Assembly (NCBI RefSeq): GCF_001949145.1
Contig: NW_019091375.1
Coordinates: 2,393,983-2,453,982, forward strand
Reading direction: 5' to 3'
Length of the DNA: 60,000 nucleotides
Origin: Acanthaster planci
Taxonomy: Eukaryota; Echinodermata; Asteroidea; Valvatida; Acanthasteridae
Shown: piece after piece, positions 10,537 to 24,800 of the stretch
How positions within the stretch are numbered: the stretch's first letter is position 1
Layout: each line of letters starts with the position of its first letter
The notes under the pieces: model-generated
Told to the model about the DNA's origin: nothing
Seen by the model: only the letters and a program-made list of their open reading frames with translations
Databases searched by the model: none
Made by a program: the position numbers and the translations under genes

Positions 10537-13500
10537 ATATCCCTCCTTCCATCAATTCATTCATTTAGATGCCCTGCCTTACGTTTGCAGTTGCATAAAT
10601 GGTATGGGTTTGTTCGTGTAGTTATAAAATTCAGAGGAGAAAACACGAAATCCAAAAGGCAAGCGTACAGAAAAATAGATGCAAATTATTTTTAAATGGG
10701 ATCTAGCAATGAGGCAGAGAGCAGTATGTCGAGCAATCCGTACCAAACCACATATTTTCCATACCAACCGAACGTTCTCTCTGCAATTTTGTTGATCTCA
10801 TTTTATATTGATTTCAACCGACATTTCAAATTGAAAGTATTCAAAAATCCATATTCCCTGCAAGATGAAATACACTATTTTTTACCAAATCCCTTTAAAC
10901 CAGTGTATAACGTTCAGGTTGAGAAAGAGTGAACGTTGTCGATGTCTTTGCGCCTGCTGGACGCCCTTGCTGGCACAGAGCCGCAGCATGTGGTTGGTCA
11001 GGAGAGACAACATAACTTGCCTGCCTGCAGCATCAAAACACCAAATGCATTACGGCAGGAAACGCGTATTTTTATCAAAAGTAAAAAACTGCCTGTCTTT
11101 GACCAGTTCCTATCACCTTTTGTTACCTGTTTTGTTTTATTTGTTTTGTGTTTTTTTCTTTAGTGCAGCCTCTTTTATTAATTAATTTATCTTATCGTCA
11201 GGGTGATTTCTGAACAAAAAAAAAGACATTTCATAGCGTGCACAATGTATCTTGTCATGCTTGAGCCATGAGTAATCTATGGCGTCAAATGGAACAACAT
11301 TAATTTGCCTGGGTCAAGTAAACCAAAAAGTTGAATGTAGGTTGAACGGCCACTGATATAATGTCTCCATACTCCTTCAGTGTAAGAATGAGCCAACATT
11401 TAATTTTAGCCTTTGCAGGAAGATTTTTGAGCTGAATTCTGACTCGGAGGTTCAATTGAACTTTGTTTTTTGGACGTTTAATTAACATGCAAGATTTGCT
11501 TGTAGAATGTCAGAGCACTTATCCGCCTGCTGAGACGACAGAAGGGAATTTTCCCAACTTCCCCACACAAATGGGTTTTACTGTATTTTCATGCTTCCTA
11601 AAAGCAATGAGAAAAAAGACAGTCTGTCATAATGATGACTCCTCATTAAATATTGAAATGATTGTAAATTTGTGCGCTGAGTTTATTAATTATTTTTTAA
11701 TAATTAATTAAGTATTATTTATTTATTAATGTTGATATTGATGTTAACGACAATAGTTGAGATATAATGGCCATTACAATAAATAGTAACTGTACTATGG
11801 CATATTGTGAGTAGAGAATTGATAAGCAGCTTATGACAAAAAAACAAACGTCACAGTTCTGTAATGCAAGCGTCCACATTTGCAGAGAAGACAATTGGAT
11901 CAAATTGGATGCAGTCAAATATTGAACTGCAGAGGGTAACTTTGTCACGCAGGAAATTATCATTTAGTTGTTTGGTTTTGTGAGTTTAGTGAAAATAAAT
12001 TAATTAAAGTGTATATAAATCCAAAATTAAAGTCAATGAGGTTTTACTGAATGTATTCACCAAAGGTAACTATGTAGCAAAAGCAGTGCTTTCTTTTTCT
12101 GGTCAAAAATCCAATCATGGAAAAAGAAAGTGAGTACACAACTAGACAGCCATGCCCCGTTGTGTATGTTTTCGCCATTGCTGCAATACATGATCGTATT
12201 CCCGTCCCTATTAGCAATGGGAGGGAGAGAAAAAGGATCATGTTATCAGACAAGCTTGACTTTTGGTGATGAAACCCTTTCGAATTTCAAAATTCTGTTC
12301 CATCAATCAGCATTTTTAAGACCCGCAGAAATATTAGGGTCATTTTTGGTCGGCATACCGAGACATCTAGTTTGGGATAAAAATACAATTAAAATCCACT
12401 CAACAATAATGACACAGTCACTGAGTGGGCCATTGTAAATTGAAAAGGTGTTGATAGCCTTTAAAGATTAGGTGTCAGATTGAAGAATCAGAAAATTATA
12501 CAAGTAGAAAATAACTTCACCGTGTCGGTCAAGAGCCGAAGACAGGAGGGTTAAGATTTATTTTAGGGGTGTTTAGGGTTAGGTTTATGCAGGCGGGGTG
12601 ATGTGGCCGAACTCCCCACGGTTGAAACGTCGCACGGACACGGTGGACAGGAATACACGGTAGTCCACTCCGGTGTACAAAAATATTCATGTGGTCTGGG
12701 GGTTATATTGTCATTGATCAGGTCTTGGACGTAACAACGTAAGGACATGATGTGAGATGATATGAGCTGTAACGCCATTGTGCCTGGAGACGTTCTTGAA
12801 TGGCTTGTCACCAGATACGATCAGTTTGGTAGGAGAGGACGCTCTTTAGGTTGACGTAGCCTAAACAGAAGGCCCCGATGGACTTGCAATAGTGGCCAGC
12901 CAAGACATTGCAATCTACACAGGACTGATACGAAAAATGAACTTAAAAATACAGGAAAATGATTAAACTGGACTGGCTAGAAATGGTTCTACGGAATCTA
13001 TATCTACACACAAACAGGCGGTAAGAAATTTGGAATCAAACAAATACTAAATACCACCACAATCACAAGAAGAAGGGGCGGCGGTGGCATACGAGTTGTA
13101 GTCTGTTTCGACAAAAAGAATGCCTTTTTTCGCAAAATGCAAAAAAGCCAATAATTGGAAACTCGTGCTGGGGATGGAACGCAATTGTTTACCCCCTTAC
13201 CGACTCGCACCATCGGAACTGCCCCTGTGTGGGCTGGCCCAGCTGGCAATGGATTAACGCTGCATAGCCTATACTGTACATCAGTACACAAACTGCGTCT
13301 TACCTATTGTTAGATGGATCAAGATTGTGATCGGGAACATAGTTTCCCTGAATGTTTCCAGCGTTCTTAAGAGCACCTACCTAGCGTTTGTTTTGAGCAA
13401 GTTGGTGGTGGAAATGATGGTTAGCGATTTTAAGTTTAAAAAAGAATTTAAAACTTAGACGTGACTAACTGATGTGTTTGCATGGCATTGGCTGGCCCAA

Positions 13501-13572
13501 CCCGCTCACAAAACCTTATGTTTGTATCCATATGGGGAATTTCAAGTTCCTTTCATTCTCTTGTAGTACAAA

Positions 13573-13611
13573 AATAATGTGCGAAGCAGAATTGCCTCTA
13601 TTCAAGGTACC
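13573..13611 (+). pseudogene. Possible TFIIS central-domain (TFS2M) fragment
   Basis: After an acceptor-like TTCATTCTCTTGTAG the sequence reads YKNNVRSRIASIQ, close to the YKN-VRSRI-NLKD motif that opens a conserved helix of the TFIIS central domain. Downstream in the same frame the resemblance fades, although a KNVLC-like stretch appears in a shifted frame near 13640. It is either one short exon of an otherwise unseen gene or, more likely, a decayed copy. The evidence is one short motif only. Confidence 0.3.
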
Positions 13612-16600
13612 GTTTTAGTACACCACAGGAACAAAGAATGTTCTTTGTTGGGTACTTTTTTATGTTCTGGTACCCCACAAGGCATCATGAACACTTGCAC
13701 GGAGACAGATAGCCAAGAATGGATCAATAGAACAATAATGGAAAATGTCTCAACCAAGGTTGGTCTAATTTAGTAATGCCTTGACCCCCAAGATTAAACA
13801 CTGACACTTTTTTTAAGAACTGGCGCCAAAGCGTCTAATTGGCTATGCCCATAACTTAGTGTAGTTGTCTTTGATTATTAACATATATTTGCCCTAATGG
13901 TTTGAATGGCCGTTGATGAAGACAGTCTCATAATTGGTTCCACCGAAGCTGATGAAACAGTCACAATTAACAAGAAATATTACAGTTCCCAAGGATTGTT
14001 CCCACTCAATTCTCAGCATAAAACCTTCAATTAGTGACTATATTGTCTCAATTAGCTCCTGTTCAAAGTTGACGACCTGAAACCGCAATGCCAAACAGCA
14101 AAATACTTGTTTGGTTCCTGATTGAAGCGGGTGTCGCAGACTCACGATGACAATGAACACAAGTCTTCAGCTTGTTCGCACTCAAAGCTGATGAGTGGAG
14201 CTAAAATGCCAGCAAGGGGATGACTTCATTTACCCTGAAATGCTGATTCTTCTGCCCTCACTGTAATGAGCATAAACAGATATGCAGAGGCCTAAACATC
14301 TTTCCAAGTGGGCGCCTTGACCGGAGCCGTTTAATGGAAAACGATGTAAAATTGTGAACAAACAGATATACAGAATGTTTGAGTCACAAGGACAAAAATT
14401 AGTAAGTTGCATAACGATACACAGCAAATGTAGGAAATGCAGGAATTCTAAGGACTAGGACAAGTATATTCTAGGTAAAATACATCCATGCACAAGTGGA
14501 TTACTGCAAGAGGACACAAGTAGATGTAACTACATACTCATGTACCTGTAGAAAGAATCCATGTATGAATTCACGGGTAAAAACAATGTGTGGAGAGTAT
14601 CACTATGAAACCTAATAAATATGAACAGTCCTGTGCACAGACACATGTAGATAAAAGTGTAACAGGCACAGTCATAAAAATGCGTAAAAACACAGGACAT
14701 GTATGCGTGTACTAAAAATCTTCACTAAAAACATTCAGGAAAAGGTACATATACATGTCAGACTACATGAACAAGGCAGTAATCTATAACAGGCTTTTAC
14801 ATGTACAATGAAGATGAACCATAAGAATAAATGAAAGCCAGACAATTACGAACTGAGAGTTCCCCAAAACAGAGCCTGTGGTAAAAACATTACAGGAATT
14901 GGCACGGCACTATATTTGTATACAAAGTACTATTCACGTGAGTTGCAGAGATGAGCGTGACACTGACAGGGACTTTGTTACCAGAAATAAACCCTGAATC
15001 AGACTTACATTAAGCTATCGAAGACTATAAATTAAAGGAAACATGGAAAAGGGTAAACTTAAGGATTGTGCTTCGACAAGGGCTTGGAAATAAAGGTGGG
15101 AAGTTGTAAATGTACCATCAAGGTAGCGCGGATGACATGGAGCGGCAAAGGGAAAACTAATGGTAGAGGGCGCTAGACTAAATTATTGTGGTTGAGCAGC
15201 CCGAAGCGGAGCTATGACAGAACTGCAATGACAAACTAACAAAAGTTGTCGGTCTGATTGCATTTTTTCTTTCAATATTGGGATCAAACAAAGTGGCTAC
15301 CGATCCAGTGAGTAACGCAATTTATGTGGCTCCTGTATATACCACAATCACTCATGGGGAGTCTTTTGGACTCTCTTGGCGGTTTTCAGAAACAATCTGG
15401 ATGCACGGGCAAAATAAGACCCTTACGTCACTTTAAGTCACTGCAGCCCTTCCTTATTAGCACGACCTTGTCATGTCAAAAATTTATAATTGAAATGATT
15501 AAAATCTATACATATGACGATGGTCATAGTTAAGTTCCCGTCGAAAATGCACCGTCTTTAACGGTCACAAGCCGATTAAAACATATACAAGTACCGACCA
15601 CTCTTACGCACGATGTAAAATAATATTGTGGTGGGTAACTCTCGTGATTGCTCCAAATGGACTACACGTAGTTTCCGTATCAATATCGCACGATAACATA
15701 GAATTGTTAGGATGCATTATAAAATGCTGACAATAAAACTTATAGGAGATGAGGGGTGGGGCTCAACGTTCTATCCTGAGGGGCACTCTTCATTATAGGT
15801 CACAAAATGATTTCCAATTGGATTTGATTCACTTCTATCTATTACACTGGTTTAAAGGAAGCAGTTAAATAAATAGTACAGGTGCACAGGGTGGAACATG
15901 GAGGATGACATGACAGAAATAAAACCTCACGTGTTGCCGCGTCCCTGAACACAAAAAGGTTAAAAAGACAAAAAACACACACTTTTTAATTACGTTGTGT
16001 ACTCGAACATTTTGAAATACGAACCGGTGCTTCTTCAAGTGATACCGGTAAAAAAGGAATGATCATGCAGCCATACAGAAAAAAATACTGGACCCGGCCT
16101 GAGCAAACACGGGAATGTGTGTATCGCACCGCGGTGTGTACCGAACGAAAGAACTGTCGCATAGCATAGCACACTTTGCGTACGAAAGTGTGCCATTTCA
16201 GCAAACTGGTGACGTTTAGAATGAAGTTTTTCTTGGATATTAGGAGAAATAGCCACGTAGGGCTTCATTGCTTGTACACCGTGCGTGTGGGCAGGAGTCA
16301 AGAACTTTCATAAGCTCGAAATTCAGATAACTCGATTTTTTTGTCCATTGCTTTGAGGTTCGAGTTACCAAGAGTTTATGTGAACGTTTCAAATTAACTT
16401 AACCCTTAAAGATCCGGGTTATTTTGGCCAATCTCGCAGCCGAAGGGGGGGGTTCCACCCCCATAAGAACTCATCTATGCTACTCCCGATGTTTTTTTCA
16501 ACTTGGCTTGCATGTACTCTTTTATCATAACAAATGCGAAGTACAAACTCAATCACACGTACGCGTTTTTTTTACGGTCATTTGAGGTTCATGGATACAT

Positions 16601-18000
16601 GCCCTTCACCACGCGCGCATTGAGCACCGCAGTGTAAATCATAAAATGGCGATTGACTCCACAAGATAGAAAAGCTCCTGTGCCTTCCCCGTTCGCTCCA
16701 GTGAGCTTTTTGTCCGTCGTTCTTTTTACTGCGCATTGACTAGGCCTAAATGTAATTTATTTCACGAGATTAATTTTAGAAATGCATAGATTATGGTTAT
16801 ACCACGGATTACAACACAACCTCTTGAGCATGACATTGATCTCGCTATGCCATGTTGGTTTTCAGAGTATATGCACAACTGTAAATTGGAACTTTGTAAG
16901 CGTAACACACGATGTTTTGAAGATCTGAATCATTACTGCATTCAATGAGCAGTAACAAATATAGCAGTGCTTTCAATGAATATATTATTTATAAAATACT
17001 GAAAATGGGTCACGAAGGAGACATTCCCATAGGAACGTGCGCTTTTTTTCAAACTTTACCGCCCCATAATTCAGTATTCCCTAACCTGATCTTAACCAAG
17101 CTTTGCATGTTTTCCTTTCAGACCCTAATCTATCCTCTCTCAAAATGTGGACATTTTTCATTAGGGAGACATTGAATTGTCCCCCTAATGACCTATGTCT
17201 CCCTAATGTTGAAAACTTTACCACAAAATGTCTCCAAAGTGACCTATTTGGAATTATTATGGTTATTATAAAAGGCCTAAAATAATAATAGGCCTATATA
17301 TTATTATGTATCAACTATATTTTGAAGTCAAGTTTGGTATGATATCCGCATCTTGGCTCTCCTCTTTACAACTCAAGTGTCAGGAATCACTGGCCAAAAA
17401 CGAGGTTTTAACTTGGACATTTCAGTCTGAAAACGTATACACGGCATTACGTTCAAGAATTAAGGCCAGCACATGTATGTAGTGCACAGTGATTTCAATG
17501 TATAGAATATGCCCTAAGTACAATTTAAATTTAAGCACATTATTTATTATAATTAGCCAGAACCCTGGTGACAGAACACTACATCAACAATGCAGACCTT
17601 TTCATGTCTTCGAAAAACTTCCAACATAACCTTATCCGCCTAAATTGTACTGCAATCTCATTGGAATAGCAGTCTCAGTGGCACAGAAAACCTAACTGGA
17701 TTTTAGCGTGTATCGGGTTTCCCTCACCAAATACGCTTTAACCCAAGCACAAACACATTGAGTTTCAATCAAAGTACAGTCGTTTCTATGAACAACAATG
17801 CCCGTAAGGAAGGACTAAAAATAAAAGGAAATAAACAATCATAAAGTCCGCTCTTGGTACCGCTCAGGGGCAGGCATAGGCCTATGGGTTATAAATATGT
17901 CCTCCAATATTGTGTAACAAGTGCCGTTTTCAAAAGAGTGCGAAATGAATAAAAAAACATAAAGCAGAAAACCTTGTGTTTTCCCAAAAGATGGACACGT

Positions 18001-18047
18001 TTTTTTGTTTTGTTTTTTGTTTTTGTTTTTTTGTTTTTGTTTTTTTG
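18001..18047. repeat. T-rich TTTTG simple repeat
   Basis: An irregular run of TTTTTG/TTTTTTG units on the plus strand. Low-complexity DNA without coding meaning. Confidence 0.85.
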
Positions 18048-21000
18048 CTGCTTATAATGTATAGTTGGAGCCGAAAATAGTCCAGGGCCACGTTGATTAC
18101 GTCAAGCAGCACTGTTTTCCTTTGTGTTTTTATGTCTTCCGATGCACAAAGAAGAAAAAGAAAACACAATGTAGCTCGATTTGTTTTGCCCGAACTAAAG
18201 GCAGCAATATTCAAGCAGTGCTGATGAGCTGCCTTTGTTCACGAGCGAAATGTTTTCGTCATCACTAAAAGCAGAAAGGCGCCTTCAGTGACAACAAAAA
18301 GTAAAAAAAAACAAATCGATACCGTATACATACGAATGCTGTTTTTTTTTTAATATGTCACCATACTAATAGTAAAACAGAGTGAAGACGGTGAAGACAG
18401 AACCGAGTCTTTCCATGAAATATTGACTGAAACATGCTGCAAGTACTTTGTGTCCGTGGAAATTGCAATTCACCAGGTTCTTATTCCAGCTAGAAAAAAA
18501 GCCCCAAATTAATGAAGTGCGTGGTCTACCATGCAGGCACTATCATAGGAGTATCCGACTGCTTGTATTATTCTCAATATGAAAACCTATGAGTGGGAGA
18601 AAAACACGAAATCACTCACCTTTCCGATACAGCTCTTTGTCGAAAAATAGAATGGAAGAAAAACTCCTATCAAATAGGTGATTAGGGTAACGGGGACATT
18701 TCAAAGTCATCTCTTCATTTGACACCAATTAAACGTTTTATTGCTACTTGTGTTAATAGCTTTAAGCATCTGTCTTAGTAAGGTTTGTGGTAAGCGGCTG
18801 AAAATAAAAGAACGGAAATAACCAAAATTGGTTGAACTCGTTACGGAGAAACTGTGTACCGCGGGATACTAACAATGCAATGGGGGAGTCTGGGATATCA
18901 CCCTCCAAATATGATGTCATGAATGTTCCTTTTAACGTGTCCCTCGACCCCTAAATGTTTTGGGAGCTAGGTATTCTACCCAGGGCTTTGAAAGTATGCA
19001 GTAAACGTCACAGATTGTACGGCTATATCAGAGGCAACTTGGTACCAACAGAGCCTAAGGGTGGAAGGCCCTTACAAGGCTCGCCTGTGAGGATTTTACA
19101 CAGGGTCACCCTGTAAAGTTTCATAATGTTGCAGAATAATGATTCCTGAGACCACCTCAAAAAGCAGTCGTGCTGGGTTTGTGCTCTTCGATTACGTGTA
19201 ATGTTGTGGGAAGGTTACCTTGAGATGGGTAGAGTGACTTCATTTATGATATTTCATTTCTGGCGTTACCGTTCCTAGGGCTCCTTAATAATGCAAGTTC
19301 GCTTTCTTTTCACATTTGCAAGAAGGAGAATGTATAATATTGTAAAGATTTACCTATGCGCAGTCGGTGAGCCATATATTCAGTTGTCTATTCGGTATCA
19401 AACCTGCAGACTTGCAAGTTGCCTCTGGTCCGTACAGACTGTTAATGTTTGTAAACAATTCATCAACACACATCAATGTGCAAGTTAAAGTGATTAATCT
19501 GGGACTTTACGTCTAAAAACCTGTTAAAAAAGGTAAACTGCACTTTTAAGGTTGCATGCGTATCTTTAAGTAAACTGTACAGCCAACAAGAAAACAAAAA
19601 AAAGTTAAAACTCTATGCAAATGTCACTTATTTGGCCCAACATTTTTCAACAGTTCCTAAGATTTTGAAAAGTCAGGCTTCATTTTTGTTCACTTTTCTG
19701 GACTTCGATAAACCCTTAGTCACTGAATAATTCAACTGGCATGCAGCAAGCCAGAGAACAGTAATGGCGTTAGTCGTAAAGTAGGAATTACTTTTACCAA
19801 TAAAACAAGCACATGGAGAAAAGCCAGTACCTTGGTCAAAAGTGCAATCAAGTAGTTGGGCAATACAGCACTACGAAGCCAATGTCACATCATTGAAAAA
19901 GATATTTGATATGTTAAAATAACGATAAATCATATTCAAACAATAGTTAAGGAACAAGAGGTCAATTGATGTAATTAATTATAAACGTGTAGTTCGTGTC
20001 AAAAATTAAAATGCTTTGATATGAATTTCTCTCCTGGTCCTGTTTACATAGTTTGAAACGTGTTTTCGCCTTCTGTCCATAGTAAAATTGAAAAAAAAAT
20101 ATTCCACAAATACCAAACCGATAAATCTTCTGGTTCAACATATATTGGAATTTCAAATATATAGGGGATGAGGTGTGAAGAGTATAAATTCCCAATAGGC
20201 ATTCAAGTGTGGAACAGTGCCACTCAGAGTCCTTAGGGCATCTTTCAAAGCGTTTGGCTAGTTTCTTTGAAGCCGAAATATTTTAGTTGGAGCCCTGCTG
20301 TTTGGTGGTGTATTGGGTTGTTTGTATGTTTCTTTTTGACAACTGCAGGGGCCAACTATCCTTATATAAACATGTGGTGGAGATGCCTAGCATACCCTTC
20401 GACATAAAGAATTAAAAATTCAATTGTTGTTCTTGAACACAGAGCAAGTTGGTGGTGGAATTTTAATCAAAAACTAACTCCATCAATTTTATTTAAAACC
20501 TCCAAACGTGCCTACCTAGTGTACTTAGAGCTTGTTTTCGTGCATGTGCATTGATAAAAGCTAATTACCAGTAACGATCAACTTGTCTGTGCTATCCAAA
20601 TGTCAAATTAACCTCTTGCTTACATCCACTACACCAAGGACACTGGAAAATTGCTGGAAAATATAGATATCTCATTCTATTGCATGAGAGCTCAAAGATA
20701 TAAAGTAATGTATTCCAACGAAATGGTTCTCTGCCAAGTGTGCTTTGATAGGGCGGAGTGTAACCTGCAATTAACCAGGGACGTCTGTATAACCCTACGT
20801 CTCATTGGTTCGCCATCATGTTGGTACCACACCCAATGGTCTCATGTCCCATTCCCCGACAAGAAAAACGAGCAAAGCTTGGAATATGGTGACATCTCGA
20901 TCAGAACTCCCCTTGTCACTAACATACAAATAATGATTTTTTTATTAGTGCCATGGCAAGATTAATTCTATGAGGTGACAGATTGTACAAGGCGGAGCCC

Positions 21001-21419
21001 AATGGAGAAAAAAAATTATCCTTCACTAAACATTTATTCTTTGTTTTAATAGTATACCTGCTTAAATCCCCATCATCTGATTGGAGGGTGGTTGATAATA
21101 TGTCACTGAATTTTCGTTCTACTCTACGCTACCCTTTGTATAGAACTTCTAATCATTTGACTGGTTTGCACCCCCATTGCATCCACAAGATATATCTCAT
21201 TCCAAAGTAGTTTTTTTTAATACGAAAATGCAGGGACTGGAACCACTCTAACTTTATAATGAATTACCAGTGGCTAATGATTCAGACAAGAGTCTGTTTT
21301 GCAAACCAGTGTATGTAATTTGCAAAGACTTTTTCCCTGAACAAAAAAAAAGGTACCGTAAAATACAAGGGACAGTTCTGTGACATCATATCAACAATTC
21401 ACCAATCAGTCCACCGGGA

Positions 21420-21425
21420 TTTATT
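21420..21425 (-). terminator. Candidate polyadenylation signal of the PAN/FAMeT-type gene
   Basis: AATAAA on the minus strand, 207 bases downstream of the stop at 21632-21634. The distance suits a normal 3' UTR. The hexamer is common in AT-rich DNA, so this is supportive only. Confidence 0.4.
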
Positions 21426-21631
21426 GAAAGTATTAAAGAATCTTTACCTAATCATCAGTAGATCGACTTGAATCAGTTTATCCAAGCTACAAAAGGTTAT
21501 AGAAATGAGGCTCATGGGACGAATGGCTGGTGGACGTGAAATGAATGGGACGCAAGATTAAAGGCGTGAGACAAATAGGACGTAGAACTTCATAAGAGGT
21601 AACCAGCTTAGCCCTTCAGTTTGGTCTTCAT

Positions 21632-21885
21632 TTAACAAATATGATGGACTACCCACGTCGCAGGAAAATCCCAGTTAGAGAAGCCGACGAACAGAGGAGC
21701 CTGGGGCGTCGAATCAGTCCACTGTAAGAACGGCGCCTCATCATGTTTGCCCAGAGTGAAGGTGCCTTGGTTGTACCTCAGCCAAAAGCGTCGCATCTCA
21801 TACTTACTCAACACATCTGGAGTTTGCACAGAAATCAACTGGGAGCATTGCGTGCATCGGCGCATCCTGGTGGCCTGATCAAATA
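21632..21885 (-). CDS. PAN/FAMeT-type gene exon 3, C-terminal half of FAMeT-type domain
   Basis: Acceptor TTCTTCAATTACAG before 21885. It encodes FDQATRMRRCTQCSQL, FWLRYNQGTFTLGK, FLQWTD and FVGFSNWDFPATW, then VVHHIC and TAA at 21634-21632. A GTAGTC sits right after the final Trp codon, so a further exon is conceivable. Confidence 0.82.
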
Positions 21886-24800
21886 CTGTAATTGAAGAAG
21901 ACAAGAAAACATTAGAAAATAAGCCTCTTTCCATATATTTCTTTCAGTGAAAAACAACTTATTCAGAACTAACTTGGTGGAATTCTATTGTTCATGCTAT
22001 CAACAGGTATTGAACCCCAAGGTAGAATGCAATCACTGACCGCTGCTTACATATTGATGGTGTTCTGTACGACCAAAAATAGAGATAACGCCATCGCCCC
22101 CCATACCTGTGCCCCTATTTGAAATCTGTCAATATCTCCCTTGAAATGTTCCTGCAGCTAATTTTCTGTGGTGTCCCCCTTAAACAAATGTGTTCAACAG
22201 GGTGCCCCCGTCAAAACAGTTGTTTTGTTCGACCTAAGAATTTAAGGAATCAAAGTGAACTTCATTCTGCATTGCGGTGCATTTTATTTCACTGAAATTG
22301 ATTTCACTAACAAAATGTTTGAGCAAATTCAATTAAATTGAATAATTAGTAGGGAGTACCATCTTTTGTCATACATATTAAACATTTTCTAGAAAATCAT
22401 ATAATTTTATTTGAATCTCTAAAACGGAAAAATTTCCGTTATGGCAATTTTGGTAATTTTGCACAAGCACAGAATGTTCTGCATGTTTCTTTGTACTGAT
22501 GCTGTTCTGCAGAAAATCCAAATTTATGATATCGGTTTTCGAACTGGAGGAAAACCTCTAACCAACCTACTGCCTTTGTCTTGGTGAACTTCGGGCGGAA
22601 TTGGTCCGGTTAAAAGACGAACAATGTAAAGCAATACGGCGGCCGTAGGGTAAATCGTGCTTCATTGTCCCTCACATGCAGCATACACATACATGAACTA
22701 GTTTAATGCCGGCAAAGCACTAAAACCCCTTACCCAAGGTCATACCAGTACCACGCCGTAAAAATGAGCGTCTTAAGCTGAGGGAATAATCAAGGAATAA
22801 TGTACCCTATGGGCTACCGTCACTCCCATATTACGGCAAACCTCGCTCTTATGTTCTTGCAATCCAGTACATGCGTGATAAGTCAAATGTTAGTCATATT
22901 TGACCAAAGTCAGTCACTGCAGTGTTGACTAAATGTTAGTCCCACTCTTAATTTGATGATGAACCGACTTACCTACACGTATATCAGTCTATTTGAGCAC
23001 AAAATGACTAACTTTTGTTGCAACTTTATAACAACCGTGCTTTAAAAGCTGAAAAAAGTGGACAAGAATATATGAAGTCTTAATTTGTGATTAAACACTT
23101 TCGGTATACTTGGTCAAGTACATGTTAACTCCTTTTTTAGAGCAATTACACGATAAGGACGGGAACAGTACACCGTGATTCCGAAGAAGGCCAGACACGT
23201 CCGTTGTCTTCTAAGATTTGGTCGATAATGCTTTGTTTTCCTTACTTATTTGGTACTTGGTGCCTGCTTTGGTGCCATCCCCAGAAAAGATGATCATCGC
23301 ACGAGCCCGGCACAGCACAGAGGCGTCTAGCACCAACTCCCCATTAAAGGCCGGAAATGGGAACATGTGCTCGTGGAATGAAGTCAGGTGGTAGGAACTG
23401 TTACACACTGCGAGAGAAAAGAACCAATCGATGCGGCATTTTACATGCCAACACAAATTCTGCCATCTGAGCCTCTGAGCCGAACACCAACCACAAGGTT
23501 TGTCTGAGTATAAGAACATTGGGGCTCCCTTATCTTGAACAAAGGTAAATTTTAAACTATATTATATATAATTGAATTAATTTACCAGTTTTGCAATGGT
23601 AAAAGATAAACCGGGATCCCATTGAAAATGGAATCGAAAGGGGCGTGCAGCATTATTATGATTTCCTGTCTTTAACTCTCGTACTTGTATAAAGTGCACT
23701 CTCTTTTGTCCCTGCACGACTTTTAGTCGGTAGCGACGCTCGTGAACCAGCGAAAAGTGGTACTCAGAAAATTGCACCATCTCTTGGTTGCGCTTGGGGC
23801 CCCTTTGCTGCCATTGCTTACAAGAATTGCAAACAAACAGCTCATTTAGTATGTCTTTGTGAAATTAAAATGAACCGAATTAATCCAAACTAATTTTCAG
23901 TGAGTCTCGTTTGTATTTTGCAGATTGCCTCCCAAATACAGAACTCGACAGCTAACACAGGACCCTATTGAGCAGTGTGCTCAATTCATAACGTGGGCGG
24001 GGGTATCAAGAGGAGGCGAGGCACTAGGTGCACTTAGCTTGAAACTGGGCCTTGGGTTTTTGCCCACGACTGACTAGCTCAACTTTTCATTTAGACCCTA
24101 ATGTATCATCAAAGCGATGGTGATGCTTGCATGAAGGAACGATGTCCATAACTGTAAGTGCAAGTGACCGGTGTATTGAGCAGCAATGTTGAGCTAGAAT
24201 ACGCTTTAGAACAACTCGCTCAATCTGAACAACAGTGGGAGCAACTTCTCGTCCAGTATCTCAGTCCCCTAAACGAACACATGAGAAAGCTGTTGAAACC
24301 GACCTCTGCAAATGTACAAACTTCACGCGTGTACAACGAAGCGAGCCTGAGACACGAACTACAACGAAGGCCAAAGCGCCAGAGAACTGTTGTGGATTTG
24401 AAGAGGAACCCTAGTAGGGGATGTCTTGTGTATAGGTTTGGATAGTATGCATTAAGAACTTACAGCGACATATCGATACCTACAACGATGATTCAAAGGG
24501 TGGAGCACCAAGAACATGCATCGGATGGACGTGTTCTACCTTCACTGTTACAGGTTTTAATTAGTACGCGTTAACGGTGGTCGACGTGGCCAGTCGATAC
24601 AATAAGCAGAGTCTGTGACCTAAAAATAGCGTTCAAAGGCGAGGTTAGAAAGATTATAGGGCGATCGCTTTAGAGCTATCCTCGCGTGTTCGAGTAGACA
24701 ATGGTGCAGAGTTTAAAGGCGAATTTAATTATTCAAGGTGTCACCATTCAACAATTCAAGAGGACGCTAGCTGGAAGATTGTTTCACAGAGTGGACAAAT

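Larger units (their letters stand above)
9147..21631. other. Long stretch without recognised genes
   Basis: Between the discoidin gene and the PAN/FAMeT-type gene I see no supported exon. Open frames are short on both strands and lack family motifs. Contents noted: an AATAAA at 9980-9985 that might serve the discoidin gene but is 834 bases past its stop, a TTGG microsatellite, AT-rich palindromic sequence near 11684-11712, a TFIIS-like fragment at 13573-13611, and a T/G-rich simple repeat near 18001-18047. Unrecognised or lineage-specific exons cannot be excluded. Confidence 0.5.

Noticed and set aside
12563-12811. Minus-strand frame with FCTPEWTTVYSCPPCPCD, resembling cysteine-rich extracellular modules
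   Set aside because: The pattern stops after one short motif, no splice borders fit, and the expected following cysteines are absent.
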